Of a stretch of DNA of 64,000 nucleotides, positions 38,058 to 47,440 are shown piece after piece. The position numbers and the translations under genes are program-made. Positions within the stretch are counted from its first letter, which is position 1, and each line of letters begins with the position of its first letter. The stretch lies in the NCBI RefSeq assembly GCF_965230805.1, contig NZ_OZ246019.1:1488001-1552000 (forward strand), given 5' to 3'. Under the pieces are notes generated by a model, which was not told the DNA's origin, ran no database searches, and worked only from the letters and a program-made list of their open reading frames with translations. The DNA is from Marinifilum sp965230805 (GTDB lineage: Bacteria; Bacteroidota; Bacteroidia; Bacteroidales; Marinifilaceae).

Positions 38058-39524
38058 TCAATTCTCATGAATTTCTCTTACCAAAATCAAAACTTTATCG
38101 TTACCCAGGTTTGTGATTCGAGCTTCGAACCAGAGCTTTCCTTTAGCCGTTTCCATTTCGTACTTGAATTTCTCCATGAATCCGACACTTAAAACTTTCT
38201 CTATTTTCTCCTCTACCTTTTGCAATGAATCACCTGTAAAAACTTTATTGAGGTGAGAACCTACAATTTCATTTTTAGGCAATACCAAGGATGAATCATC
38301 ATCCAATTTATAATCTTCGAAAATACCATCTTTGTTCACCACAAAAATTAAATTCGGGATCGCATTTAATAAGTCTTTATTCCTTTGTTCACTCTCTTCG
38401 AGCATCATCTGGCTTTTCTTGTGCACGGTAACATCCCTTACGTAGCAAACAATTCCTTTATCCAAGCCTTTTTCGCTTTTTAGCATAGAAGAATATAACT
38501 GCAAATAGGTTTCTTTCCCATGGATATCAAACAGGAGTTCCACTTCGCAATTGCTATTTTTTTCGGTTGGAATCAACAAATCATCATCAAATGATTTTTC
38601 CTTTGCCGACAATGACAAATCCTGGTATGGTTTTCCAATCATATCCGCCTCTTGCTTTCCAAAAATTCTTTGGCAGCCCTTATTCCATGATGTTATCAAT
38701 CCATTCAAATCAAAAGTAAGCACCCCATCATGAAAATGATTGATAATATTTGCCTTTTCGACCAACATATCGCGATAGGCATATTCCTGAGTTACATCAC
38801 GAATAATGAATTGAAGATTATTTTTTCCATTAAACTCGATATGTGCTGCAGTTAATCCTGCATCAAACAGGTCGCCATGTATGGTTTTAAACTTAAGATG
38901 AGTGTACTCTATCCCTTGCCCCATCTGCACTGCAGTATCAAACTTTTCCTTAAATTCTTCCTGGTACTCTTCGCTGATGTATGAAAGAAGTTGAAGCCCC
39001 ATAAGATCTTCGATGTATGCAGTTTTAAACAGTTTTAATCCCAGGCAATTTAAATACTCAATACCACCTGCTTCGTTAATTACCAGAATTGCCTCCGGCG
39101 AATCGGTAATAAAGTTACGGAATCTTTTCTCTCTCAATTTTTGATCCAAATCGAACTGATGCTTATAAAATGCCAATTCGATTGATATTCCAAGCTCTTT
39201 TTTATCAATTGGTTTAACCAGATATCCGTAAGAATGCGTATTAATTACACGCTGAATGGTGCTCTCTTCAGTATCGCTGGAAAGAAAGATCACAGGAATA
39301 TCAAATTTGGATTTTATCAGTTCGGTTGTTTGGATACCATCTAAATCGCCTCCCAAATGCACATCCATTAGAACAATATCCGGGCTTAACTTTTCACATA
39401 TACGAATGGCCTCTTTACCATCCTCTACTATTCCTAACAAATCGTAACCCAATTCCTTTAAAAACATTCTAAAAATGGTCGAAATTAAGTTATCATCCTC
39501 AACGATTAAAATCTTTTTTTTCAT
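38058..39524 (-). CDS. Response regulator with receiver and multiple PAS domains
   Basis: The N-terminal receiver (residues 1-120: KKKILIVEDDNLISTIF, phospho-acceptor in DIVLMDVHLGG, switch residues LSSDT and the Lys in YLVKPID) is followed by three PAS-like domains (about 140-255, 260-380, 385-489) with NEAGGIEYLNCLG, FDLNGLITSWNKGCQRIFG and VVNKDGIFEDYKL. There is no HisKA/HATPase, GGDEF, EAL or DNA-binding domain after the last PAS, so the output is unknown. ATG 39522-39524 is chosen because it starts at the receiver. It is monocistronic. Confidence 0.88.
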   Translation of the reverse strand: MKKKILIVEDDNLISTIFRMFLKELGYDLLGIVEDGKEAIRICEKLSPDIVLMDVHLGGDLDGIQTTELIKSKFDIPVIFLSSDTEESTIQRVINTHSYGYLVKPIDKKELGISIELAFYKHQFDLDQKLREKRFRNFITDSPEAILVINEAGGIEYLNCLGLKLFKTAYIEDLMGLQLLSYISEEYQEEFKEKFDTAVQMGQGIEYTHLKFKTIHGDLFDAGLTAAHIEFNGKNNLQFIIRDVTQEYAYRDMLVEKANIINHFHDGVLTFDLNGLITSWNKGCQRIFGKQEADMIGKPYQDLSLSAKEKSFDDDLLIPTEKNSNCEVELLFDIHGKETYLQLYSSMLKSEKGLDKGIVCYVRDVTVHKKSQMMLEESEQRNKDLLNAIPNLIFVVNKDGIFEDYKLDDDSSLVLPKNEIVGSHLNKVFTGDSLQKVEEKIEKVLSVGFMEKFKYEMETAKGKLWFEARITNLGNDKVLILVREIHEN

Positions 39525-39732
39525 TAAGCAGTAATTGAAAATTTTATCGATACTCACAAAATTTAATGCCTAAGGCATTTGGTTATTCTCTCTAAAATTA
39601 GTTAAAGTAAATTAGTCTATTATATATAACGAGTAAAAAACCAGTGGGTCACTTTATTTAATATGCCTAAAGTTTACTAATTTTATGCGATTTTACAAGC
39701 TATTTAATAATTTACACGTTAATTACTTTCTT

Positions 39733-40476
39733 TTGAATCTTATTATTGATATAGGCAACACAAAAATTAAAGCCAGTCTTTTTCAAGACGGGAAATTAAT
39801 GCATACTCTAAATTCCGATCAGACTGATACGGAATTTGTTCAAGAAATTACAGACCATTACAATATTACTCACGCCATTGTATCATCGGTTAGAGAATTT
39901 CCTTTTGATTTAATGGATCTGCTATATTGGAAAACAAAAAGTACTTTCTTTTTTGACATGGATCTTCCGGTACCAATCGATAATTTATACGCATCGAAAA
40001 ATACCTTAGGCTACGATCGACTTGCCGCATGCATTGGTGCCAATGCAATATATCCTCGAAAGAATATACTTGTAATTGATGCCGGAACAGCAATCACCTT
40101 TGATTTTGTAAATTGCAAAGGACAGTATGAAGGAGGCTGCATTTCTCCGGGGCTAAGTATGCGATTCAAGGCATTAAATCAGTTTACGAAAAAACTCCCT
40201 CTCCTTTCTTTAAATGAGAATTATCATTTGATAGGTAAAAACACCGAGGAAGCAATTACCGGAGGTGTTCAAAATGGCATTATTTTCGAAATTGATTCCT
40301 ATATCACCAATTTAAAGAGCCAATACACGGATCTTGAAGTATTATTAACAGGTGGAGATGCTAAGTTTCTTCATAAAAACACAAACAACAACTCAAGCTA
40401 CGAGCCAAATGTATTAGCCATTGGCTTGAATCATATACTTGACTTTAACATTTCGAAACCATCTAATAACAAATAA
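39733..40476 (+). CDS. coaX: Type III pantothenate kinase
   Basis: CoaX phosphorylates pantothenate, the first step of CoA synthesis, and unlike CoaA is not inhibited by CoA. The 247-aa ASKHA-fold protein has the phosphate-1 motif LIIDIGNTKIKASLF, the pantothenate-binding GYDRLAACIGAN, the phosphate-2 motif VIDAGTAITFDFV and EGGCISPGLSMRF, and LLTGGDAKFL. I chose the TTG at 39733, giving MNLIIDIGNT, as in other family members; ATG 39685 would add 16 residues. Confidence 0.93.
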   Translation: MNLIIDIGNTKIKASLFQDGKLMHTLNSDQTDTEFVQEITDHYNITHAIVSSVREFPFDLMDLLYWKTKSTFFFDMDLPVPIDNLYASKNTLGYDRLAACIGANAIYPRKNILVIDAGTAITFDFVNCKGQYEGGCISPGLSMRFKALNQFTKKLPLLSLNENYHLIGKNTEEAITGGVQNGIIFEIDSYITNLKSQYTDLEVLLTGGDAKFLHKNTNNNSSYEPNVLAIGLNHILDFNISKPSNNK

Positions 40477-40480
40477 AGTT

Positions 40481-40511
40481 TTTGTTGATTTCCAATTTAT
40501 TTATAGTTTTG
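40481..40511 (+). promoter_or_regulatory. Promoter of the TPR-lptC gene group
   Basis: -33 TTTG (40481-40484), spacer 19, -7 TAGTTTTG (40504-40511). The 5' UTR would be about 210 bases, with no feature I can name. Confidence 0.7.
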
Positions 40512-40727
40512 CAAGAGGCTAATTTTTGAGCTTTAAGATGGTTATTTATAATGGATTCAGAACTTGTACTGATTTTTTGGTATGAGTTTTGCACTTTAAG
40601 TTCCGACAAAACTAAAAGTTTCGTTGTATTTATTTCGACTGAATAAATATGATATTTTAAAGGATATAATAAGTACCATTCTTATCGTTTTGCAACAAAT
40701 AAACTTGATTATAAAAAATTTAGTGAC

Positions 40728-42065
40728 ATGAAGACAAGACTTACGATCGTAACTGTGGTTCTATTGCTTTCAAGTATGTTTACCGTTAAGGCACAGACTT
40801 TGGAATCAAAATATGGATTGGATAGTGTTCAGACTGTATTGAACGCTTCGCTATATGTAGAAATGGTGAAGCAAAAAAATTATGAAGAAGCTCTTCCGGG
40901 TTGGAGATACGTTTATCAAAATGCTCCTGCATTTCAAAAAACAACTTACATCAAAGGTGTTACAATTATGCGTGGCATGCTTCGCAAAACCAAAAACCCA
41001 AAGTATGTTGATACTTTGATGATGGTTTACGATCAGCGTATCAAGTATTTCGGAAAAGACCGCAAATATCCTGAAGGATGGATTCTTGGTCGCAAAGGTG
41101 GTGACCTTTTCAACTACAAGAGAAAGCACATCCCTTCGGTAAAAGAAGCTTATGGCATCTTGAAGAAATCCATTGAAATGCAACAATTGAAATCGGAAGC
41201 TAAAATCATTAACTACACAATGGAAGCTTCAGGTATTCTTGTAAAAGCTGGAGAAATTGAGCCGGAAGAAGTGATTGACAACTACCTTCTTTTTATGGAT
41301 ATGGCTGAAAAGAAAAAGAAAGCTGAAACAAACGAAAAGAAAAGAGAAAATATCGAAAACGCTCGTTTAAATGTTGAGAGAATTTTCTTCAAAGCTGGTG
41401 TTGCTGACTGCGAAACTTTGAGCAATATCTTTACTCCAAAATTCGAAGCAAACAAAGACGATATGGTTTTGATCAACAAAATCCTTCGTATGTTGAACCG
41501 TCAGGAGTGTGAAGATGGTGCATTGTATGCTAAGGTTGCTGAAAGAAAGTACGAGTTAGACCCTAATGCTGATGCAGCTCACAACTTGGCTAAAATGTTT
41601 ATCAAGAAAAAAGAGTTTGGCAAAAGTAAAGGATATTTGGAACAAGCTATCGAATTGGAAGAAGATGCAGATATCAAAGCAGACTTGCATTACAAGTTAG
41701 CAACCATTCTATTTCTGCAAGGTCAGTTAAGCTCTTCTAAGTCGAATGCTTTAAAAGCTGCTAAATTGAGATCGAACTGGGGACAACCTTATATCTTAAT
41801 TGGTAAAGCTTACGCTTCATACAGTAAAAAATACGGATCATCAGCTCTTGATCATCAGAAAGTATTCTGGGTAGCAGTTGATAAATTTAAGAGAGCCAAA
41901 GCAATTGATCCTGATTGTTCAGAAGAGGCTAATAAGCTTATCAATGATTACTCCAGACATTTCCCGGGAAAAGAAGAAGCATTCTTCGAAGGAATTAAAA
42001 ATGGTGATGTAATTAAAATTGGTGATTGGATTAATGAATCTACAAAGGCTAGACTTAATGAATAG
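40728..42065 (+). CDS. Exported TPR-repeat protein
   Basis: A 445-aa protein with a cleavable signal peptide (MKTRLTIVTVVLLLSSMFTVKAQ). The mature chain is a series of helix pairs typical of tetratricopeptide repeats, clearest near the C-terminus (PNADAAHNLAKMFIKKKEFG, ADLHYKLATILFLQGQLSSS, GQPYILIGKAYASYSKKYG). There is a Lys/Glu-rich helix in the middle. It probably acts as a periplasmic scaffold; its partner is unknown. It overlaps lptC by 8 bases (ATGAATAG), so the two are translationally coupled. Confidence 0.88.
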   Translation: MKTRLTIVTVVLLLSSMFTVKAQTLESKYGLDSVQTVLNASLYVEMVKQKNYEEALPGWRYVYQNAPAFQKTTYIKGVTIMRGMLRKTKNPKYVDTLMMVYDQRIKYFGKDRKYPEGWILGRKGGDLFNYKRKHIPSVKEAYGILKKSIEMQQLKSEAKIINYTMEASGILVKAGEIEPEEVIDNYLLFMDMAEKKKKAETNEKKRENIENARLNVERIFFKAGVADCETLSNIFTPKFEANKDDMVLINKILRMLNRQECEDGALYAKVAERKYELDPNADAAHNLAKMFIKKKEFGKSKGYLEQAIELEEDADIKADLHYKLATILFLQGQLSSSKSNALKAAKLRSNWGQPYILIGKAYASYSKKYGSSALDHQKVFWVAVDKFKRAKAIDPDCSEEANKLINDYSRHFPGKEEAFFEGIKNGDVIKIGDWINESTKARLNE

Positions 42066-42642
42066 TACGCCAAAGAGTAAATACAATATTATCAAAAGCA
42101 TTGTAATCCTTTCGGGGATTACGATGCTTTTGTCTTGTGAGAACAGCATGAAAGAAGTGCAGAGTCTTACAAACAATCAAAATCTTCCTGTTCAGCAGGG
42201 AAAAGACGTTGAGTTTATTTTTACCGATTCAACAAAAATTCAATATCGGGCTTTTGCCATAGAGTTTATTGAAACCGAATCGGAAGAAGAAGGCCTATTG
42301 CAAGAGTTCCGCAAAGGGGGCAAAATTATATCCTATAATAAGGATGAAAGTGTTGCATGGGAAATTAAAGCCAACTATGCAAAACACTATCCTGATAAAG
42401 AACTTTGGGAATTGCGAAACAATGTGGTTGCTAAAGCGGCTGACGGAAAAACCATTAGTTCAGAATTAATGTTTTGGGATCACAAGAAGAAATCCATTTA
42501 TTCAAACCAGTACACAAGAATAATCTCCCCCGACGGACAAGTTATAGAAGGTTCGAACTTCTCGACTGACGAAGACATGATTGAATTCAAAATGAAAGAT
42601 GTCTCTGGTGAGGTATATTTAGAAGACAAAACGAAGCAATAA
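42058..42642 (+). CDS. lptC: LPS export protein LptC-like lipoprotein
   Basis: LptC bridges the inner-membrane LptBFG transporter and the periplasmic LptA in LPS export. The 194-aa product has a lipoprotein signal (IVILSGITMLLSC), as Bacteroidota LptC proteins often do, then beta-strand repeats matching the LptA/LptC jellyroll (QYRAFAIEFIETES, WEIKANYAKHYPDKELWELRN, ISSELMFWDHKKKSIYSNQYTRI). ATG 42058 overlaps the upstream stop codon. Confidence 0.88.
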   Translation: MNSTPKSKYNIIKSIVILSGITMLLSCENSMKEVQSLTNNQNLPVQQGKDVEFIFTDSTKIQYRAFAIEFIETESEEEGLLQEFRKGGKIISYNKDESVAWEIKANYAKHYPDKELWELRNNVVAKAADGKTISSELMFWDHKKKSIYSNQYTRIISPDGQVIEGSNFSTDEDMIEFKMKDVSGEVYLEDKTKQ

Positions 42643-42660
42643 TCGACAAAGCTTATTATC

Positions 42661-42885
42661 TTGCTAACAAAACTCAGAAAAGTGAATCAAAAACTTCCCA
42701 TTGTATTAGAAATCGTCTGGCTAATTGTAATGATTAGCAGTGCATCGCTTGCTGTATATCGTACAATGCAAACTAATTTTACCGAAAACCTTTTATTGTA
42801 CGTTATTGCCATATTGGCTGCTTTAATGTATACTTCGCGCAGATATCTTAGAAGAACCCGAGAGAAAAACCAACCCAAGAAGTAG
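42661..42885 (+). CDS. Small two-helix membrane protein
   Basis: 74 aa with two membrane segments (IVLEIVWLIVMISSASLAVY and LLLYVIAILAALMYTSRRY) and basic ends. It starts at TTG 42661 or, perhaps, GTG 42682. It sits between lptC and the CNNM/CorC-like gene, whose ATG directly follows its stop. The family is unknown to me; the position suggests envelope biogenesis. Confidence 0.7.
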   Translation: MLTKLRKVNQKLPIVLEIVWLIVMISSASLAVYRTMQTNFTENLLLYVIAILAALMYTSRRYLRRTREKNQPKK

Positions 42886-44145
42886 ATGAATGATCTGATC
42901 ATCATTTTTGCCATGCTTGCCCTTTCCGCCTTTTTCTCAGGAATGGAAATTGCATTTATTGCTGCCAATAAACTTCGCATGGAGTTGGATAGGAATAAAA
43001 ATACTGTTTCTTCCAAAATCATTTCAATCTTCTCGAAATATCCAGGCCATTACATCAGCACCATGTTGGTAGGTAACAATATCGCACTTGTAGTTTATGG
43101 TATTGTAATGGCCAAGATCTTAGAGCCCTCGATTGAGCTTTGGGTGGATTCAGAATCGTTGGTACTCAGTATTCAGACCATCATATCTACCATTTTAATT
43201 TTGGTGACCGCCGAATTTATTCCGAAAACCCTGTTTAGGCTGAATCCCAATTTTGCTCTGAACTTTTTTGCTTTACCGGTAATGTTCTTCTACATTGTTT
43301 TCTACCCGGTAACCATTATCACTATGATGTTATCCAAAAATATCATACACCGGCTGTTCAGAACCGAAATATCAGAAGATGAAGAAACGCAAGCTTTTGG
43401 CAAATTAGATTTAGATCATTTGGTACAAGAAGGACAAGACACCCAAGCCATTGCCGAAGATGAAATGCATGATATTAAAATATTCCGGAATGCACTGGAT
43501 TTCTCGAAAGTAAAGCTGAGAGAATGTATTGTTCCCAGAAATGAAATAGAAGCAATGGAAATCACCGGTGAAATCGAAGATCTAACCCAGCGATTTATAG
43601 AAACAGGTTATTCAAGAATCTTGATATACAAAGAATCGATAGATAATATTATTGGATATGTTCATTCATCCGTAATTTTTAAAAGACCCCAAAGCATTAA
43701 ATCAGCTTTAAGCCGAATTATATTTGTGCCTGAAACAATGGCCGCTCATAAACTGTTAAATCTTTTTACCAAAGAACAAAAAAGCATTGCGCTTGTTGTT
43801 GATGAGTTTGGAGGAACTGCAGGAATGGTAACCATTGAGGATATCATGGAAGAAATATTTGGTGAAATAGAAGATGAGCACGATAGTGTTGATTTGGAAG
43901 AGGAAGTTCTTTCTAATAATGAATATGTGTTTTCGGGAAGATTAGAAATTGATTACCTGAACGACAAATACGAATTAAACCTACCTGAATCAGAAGATTT
44001 CGAAACCTTGAATGGATTCATTCTATTTAATCACGAGAGTATTCCTAAATACAGTGAAACCATTAGGATTGAGAACTTCAATTTTAAAATTGTAGAAGTA
44101 AGCAATACACGTGTGGAGAAAATAAAGCTGACAATTATAGACTAA
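42886..44145 (+). CDS. CNNM/CorC-type membrane protein (hemolysin/GldE-like)
   Basis: 419 aa with an N-terminal CNNM (DUF21) membrane domain (SAFFSGMEIAFIAANKLRME; YISTMLVGNNIALVVYG; further helices to about residue 150), two CBS domains (about 200-330, with VPRNEIEAME and ALVVDEFGGTAGMVTIEDIMEEIFGEIEDE) and a C-terminal CorC/HlyC transporter-associated domain. The architecture suggests Mg/Co export or, in gliding members, GldE; the sequence does not decide between them. The start is immediately after the previous stop. Confidence 0.88.
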   Translation: MNDLIIIFAMLALSAFFSGMEIAFIAANKLRMELDRNKNTVSSKIISIFSKYPGHYISTMLVGNNIALVVYGIVMAKILEPSIELWVDSESLVLSIQTIISTILILVTAEFIPKTLFRLNPNFALNFFALPVMFFYIVFYPVTIITMMLSKNIIHRLFRTEISEDEETQAFGKLDLDHLVQEGQDTQAIAEDEMHDIKIFRNALDFSKVKLRECIVPRNEIEAMEITGEIEDLTQRFIETGYSRILIYKESIDNIIGYVHSSVIFKRPQSIKSALSRIIFVPETMAAHKLLNLFTKEQKSIALVVDEFGGTAGMVTIEDIMEEIFGEIEDEHDSVDLEEEVLSNNEYVFSGRLEIDYLNDKYELNLPESEDFETLNGFILFNHESIPKYSETIRIENFNFKIVEVSNTRVEKIKLTIID

Positions 44146-44379
44146 GTCCTTTCTATTCATCTTCCGCCTATTACAAAGAATGTTTGAGGTGTAAATCAAA
44201 TATTTTGTTTTCCTATAAAACCTCTGGATTCTTGATTCGGTTAAATTGCATTTTTTCACATGCATCAAGTTATTTTTACTTTACTATAAAAGACTCCAAA
44301 CTGATAGACTTAAAAGACTATCATTTCCCATTTTTTTGTATATTCGTAGCCTAATTAAGAAATATTTAAATCTTTTTCG

Positions 44380-46503
44380 ATGGCAACATTACAGAAAATA
44401 AGAAACCGTGGTGTTTTTATTGGGATCATCATTGGGGGAGCTTTGTTTGCATTTATTGCTGGTGACGCTCTAAAATCGGGTGGTTCCTTATTGACGAATT
44501 CACGAAACGAAATGGCAGAAATTGCGGGTGAATCAGTAAACATTCGTGATTTTCAGAATCGATTCAACCATAATATTGAAGTAGCAAAAATGATGTCTGG
44601 TCAATCTTCAATTCCTTCAGAACAGATGGATAGATTAAGAGAGCAAACCTGGCAACAAATGGTTCAAGAAATGGTAATGAATATCGAATATGATGAGTTG
44701 GGAATTTCAGTAACTTCTGATGAGTTATTCGACATGGTTCAAGGCAGAAATATCGATCCTACAATTCGTCAATTGTTCCAAGGCCAGGACGGATCATTCA
44801 ATAAAGAACAGGTAGTTGCAACCCTTCAGCAGTTAATTAAAGCTCCTGCAGGAACTCCACAGAAAAATTATTGGTTGAACATCGAAAATGCAATGACTAC
44901 TCAAAGAACTTTAAGCAAGTACAATTCTTTAATCCAAAAAGGATTGTATATGCCAAATGCCTTGGCTAAAGATCTTGCTGCAAAAGGAAGCAAAAAAGTA
45001 GATATCAACTATATCGTTAAAAATTACAATTTGATTCCTGATAGTACCATTACGGTTAGCGATTCTGAAATCAAAGATTACTATAAGGAACACAAAGATT
45101 TATTCGAGCAATCGGAATCGAGAAGAATTGATTACGTTCCTTTCCTAATTGAACCATCAACTGAAGATTACAAGGCAACAAAAGATATGATTGCTGATCT
45201 TAAAGCTGATTTTACTACTGAAACGAACAACATTCAGTTTGTAGAATTGAATGCGGATACCGATTTTAATCCATTCTACTTTAAAAAAGAAGAAATTACA
45301 AATGCTGAATTAGCAGAATTTGCTTTCTCGGGAAGTAAAGGGGATGTTAATGACGTTTACGAAGAAGGTGATTTTTACAAAATTGCTAAAATCAATGAAG
45401 TTAAAATGCTTCCTGATTCAGTTAAAGCACGTCATATTCTTATTCAACCGGTAAATGGTGACTATGCTGCTGCACAGGCTAAAGCTGATAGCCTAAAAGC
45501 ACTATTGGATAAAGGAGCTCGTTTCGATGATTTGGCAAAAGCAAATTCGGATGACCAAGGATCAGCGGTTAACGGTGGTGATCTAGGATGGTTTACACAA
45601 GGAAAAATGGTTCTTCCATTTAGCGAAGCAGCATTCGATTCTAAAAAGAACGAAATTAAAGTTGTTTTAACACAATTTGGAGCTCATGTTATTCAGGTAA
45701 CCAACAAAGGAAAAGCCGTTAAAAAAGTACAACTAGCAATAATTGACCGTAAGGTTGAGGCAAGCAACAAAACCATTCAGGAAGCATATGCTAAAGCACG
45801 CACATTTGCAGGTAACAACCTAAGCAAAGATGCATTCTTAAAATCTATATCAGAACAAAACCTGCAAAGAAGAACTGCTAATCTTAAAAAAGACACCAAG
45901 AATATTCCGGGTCTTGAAAATTCAAGAGAATTGGTTAGAGCAGCCTATCAAACGGATGATATGGAATCCTTATTGCTAAATAATGACCAATCGGCAGTTT
46001 TTGAATTTGGAGATAAGTTTGTGGTTGCCATTCTTTCTGATATTAAAGAAGAAGGTTTTTCAAAAATTAATGATGTTGCAAATACTATTAGACGTGAGAT
46101 CAGAAAAGAAAAGAAAGCAGAGCAAATGATGGCTGAACTCAGTAAAAACAGTCAAGGCGCACAATCTCTTCTTTCTGTTGCACAAAAAGAAAATTTGGAA
46201 GTGAAAAATGCATCTGACATTAGCTTCTCGTCATTCCAAATTCCAGGTGCAGGTATTGAACCAAACGTAATTAGTACTGCAAGTCTTATTGAAAAAGGGG
46301 AAATTTCTGCTCCGATTAAAGGCAATCAAGGAGTTTACATGTTAGTAGTTACCAATGAAACTACCGACGAAGTAATTGAAACTACTGTTGAAGCTTTGAA
46401 AACAAGATTAGAGCAAGGACAACAGTATCGTACCAACTATCAGGCATTTCAGGCATTAAGAGAAAATGCGAATGTTGTTGATAAAAGATATAAGTTTTAC
46501 TAG
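44380..46503 (+). CDS. PpiD/SurA-like periplasmic peptidyl-prolyl isomerase
   Basis: A 707-aa foldase anchored by one N-terminal membrane helix (GVFIGIIIGGALFAFIAGDAL). The SurA-type N-domain (EIAGESVNIRDFQNRFNHNI ... EQTWQQMVQEMVMNIEYDELGI) is followed by a parvulin domain at about 345-445 (VKARHILIQPVNGD, FDDLAKANSDDQGSAVNGGDLGWF) and a second, degenerate parvulin-like region. It probably helps outer-membrane protein folding. A short intergenic region precedes it; a terminator follows. Confidence 0.92.
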   Translation: MATLQKIRNRGVFIGIIIGGALFAFIAGDALKSGGSLLTNSRNEMAEIAGESVNIRDFQNRFNHNIEVAKMMSGQSSIPSEQMDRLREQTWQQMVQEMVMNIEYDELGISVTSDELFDMVQGRNIDPTIRQLFQGQDGSFNKEQVVATLQQLIKAPAGTPQKNYWLNIENAMTTQRTLSKYNSLIQKGLYMPNALAKDLAAKGSKKVDINYIVKNYNLIPDSTITVSDSEIKDYYKEHKDLFEQSESRRIDYVPFLIEPSTEDYKATKDMIADLKADFTTETNNIQFVELNADTDFNPFYFKKEEITNAELAEFAFSGSKGDVNDVYEEGDFYKIAKINEVKMLPDSVKARHILIQPVNGDYAAAQAKADSLKALLDKGARFDDLAKANSDDQGSAVNGGDLGWFTQGKMVLPFSEAAFDSKKNEIKVVLTQFGAHVIQVTNKGKAVKKVQLAIIDRKVEASNKTIQEAYAKARTFAGNNLSKDAFLKSISEQNLQRRTANLKKDTKNIPGLENSRELVRAAYQTDDMESLLLNNDQSAVFEFGDKFVVAILSDIKEEGFSKINDVANTIRREIRKEKKAEQMMAELSKNSQGAQSLLSVAQKENLEVKNASDISFSSFQIPGAGIEPNVISTASLIEKGEISAPIKGNQGVYMLVVTNETTDEVIETTVEALKTRLEQGQQYRTNYQAFQALRENANVVDKRYKFY

Positions 46504-46522
46504 AAACTAGTAGGACAGAAAG

Positions 46523-46551
46523 AAAGCGAGGTGATTCATTCATCTCGCTTT
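46523..46551 (+). terminator. Terminator of the PpiD-like gene
   Basis: 12-bp arms AAAGCGAGGTGA / TCATCTCGCTTT (one G-T), 5-base loop, then T5. Confidence 0.9.
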
Positions 46552-46878
46552 TTTTATGCATAAAATTGTAATTCAAGATCACCGACTAATTACAGATGGG
46601 AAGTTTGATCTTATTATAACGCGAGTTCGACAAAAGGTTTGATGAGGCCATCATTGCTTTATATCAGTTTTAGTATAATCTTAATTTATTTTGGATTTTC
46701 ATCTTATCGATCGATAAGCACATTATCATTGCATGCCTTGGAGCATAGCCCATTGCCTTAGCGTGCCATGAAATCTCTTCATACCATGCTATTGTGATTT
46801 TGAATATGGGGCAGCGGAAGCACTCCATAAAAATGGTAATACTGGTATTATAAATCATACCATGGCTAGATTATAAAA
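46552..46878. other. Intergenic region with a 16-bp palindrome
   Basis: No convincing gene. A perfect palindrome CTTATCGATCGATAAG lies at 46703-46718. A 62-codon frame on the minus strand lacks features of a real gene and was not called. Confidence 0.4.
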
Positions 46879-46905
46879 AAGAGCTGCCAAAAAATGACAA
46901 CTCTT
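46879..46905 (-). terminator. Terminator of the YqeY-like gene
   Basis: 11-bp arms with two G-T pairs in the minus-strand RNA (AAGAGTTGTCA / TGGCAGCTCTT), a 5-base loop and a T6 tail. Confidence 0.85.
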
Positions 46906-46927
46906 CCTAATTATTCGTTCCTAATAT

Positions 46928-47374
46928 CTACGAAAGTAAAGCTTTTACTTTATCAGCAACAGCTTTTCCATCGGCTTTTCCAGCTAGTTGTTTTGAAGCA
47001 ATTCCCATTACTTTTCCCATTTCTTTCATCGAAGAAGCTCCTGTATCCGCAATAATCTGTTGGACTGCTGCAGTCAGCTCTTCATCGCTCATTTGAGCTG
47101 GCAAATACACTTTCAGGAAACTCATTTCAAGCAATTCCTTATCAGCCAAATCTTCTCTTCCGCCAACTTTATAAGTATCAGCGGCATCTTTGCGCTGTTT
47201 TACCAATTTCTGGATTATTTTCACAGCGGCCGAATCTTCAATTTCTGCTGCACCTGTCTTGGTCATTTCGAGTGTAAACGCAGTTTTTGCTGATCTTATG
47301 GCCTGTAACTTATCTTTTTCTTTTGCTTTCATTGCAGATTTCATATCTGCATTAATTTGTTCAAGTAAGCTCAT
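46928..47374 (-). CDS. GatB/YqeY domain protein
   Basis: 148 aa, matching the stand-alone YqeY family related to the tail domain of GatB. Conserved stretches are AMKAKEKDKLQAIRSAKTAF, IIQKLVKQRKDAADTY, ADKELLEMSFLKVYLPAQMS and SSMKEMGKVMGIASKQLAGKADGKAVADKVK. The tail domain binds tRNA in GatB; the function of the stand-alone form is unsettled. It is 66 bases after the second ftsZ, on the same strand. Confidence 0.9.
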   Translation of the reverse strand: MSLLEQINADMKSAMKAKEKDKLQAIRSAKTAFTLEMTKTGAAEIEDSAAVKIIQKLVKQRKDAADTYKVGGREDLADKELLEMSFLKVYLPAQMSDEELTAAVQQIIADTGASSMKEMGKVMGIASKQLAGKADGKAVADKVKALLS

Positions 47375-47440
47375 AGTATATATTTTAATCTTTAATGACT
47401 GTTAGCAGCCATTGGCATTTTTGTTTGTAAGCTTTGCAGA

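Noticed and set aside
46670..46858. 62-codon minus-strand frame
   Set aside because: No promoter, no recognisable family, odd Met/Cys-rich composition, and it lies between two terminators.
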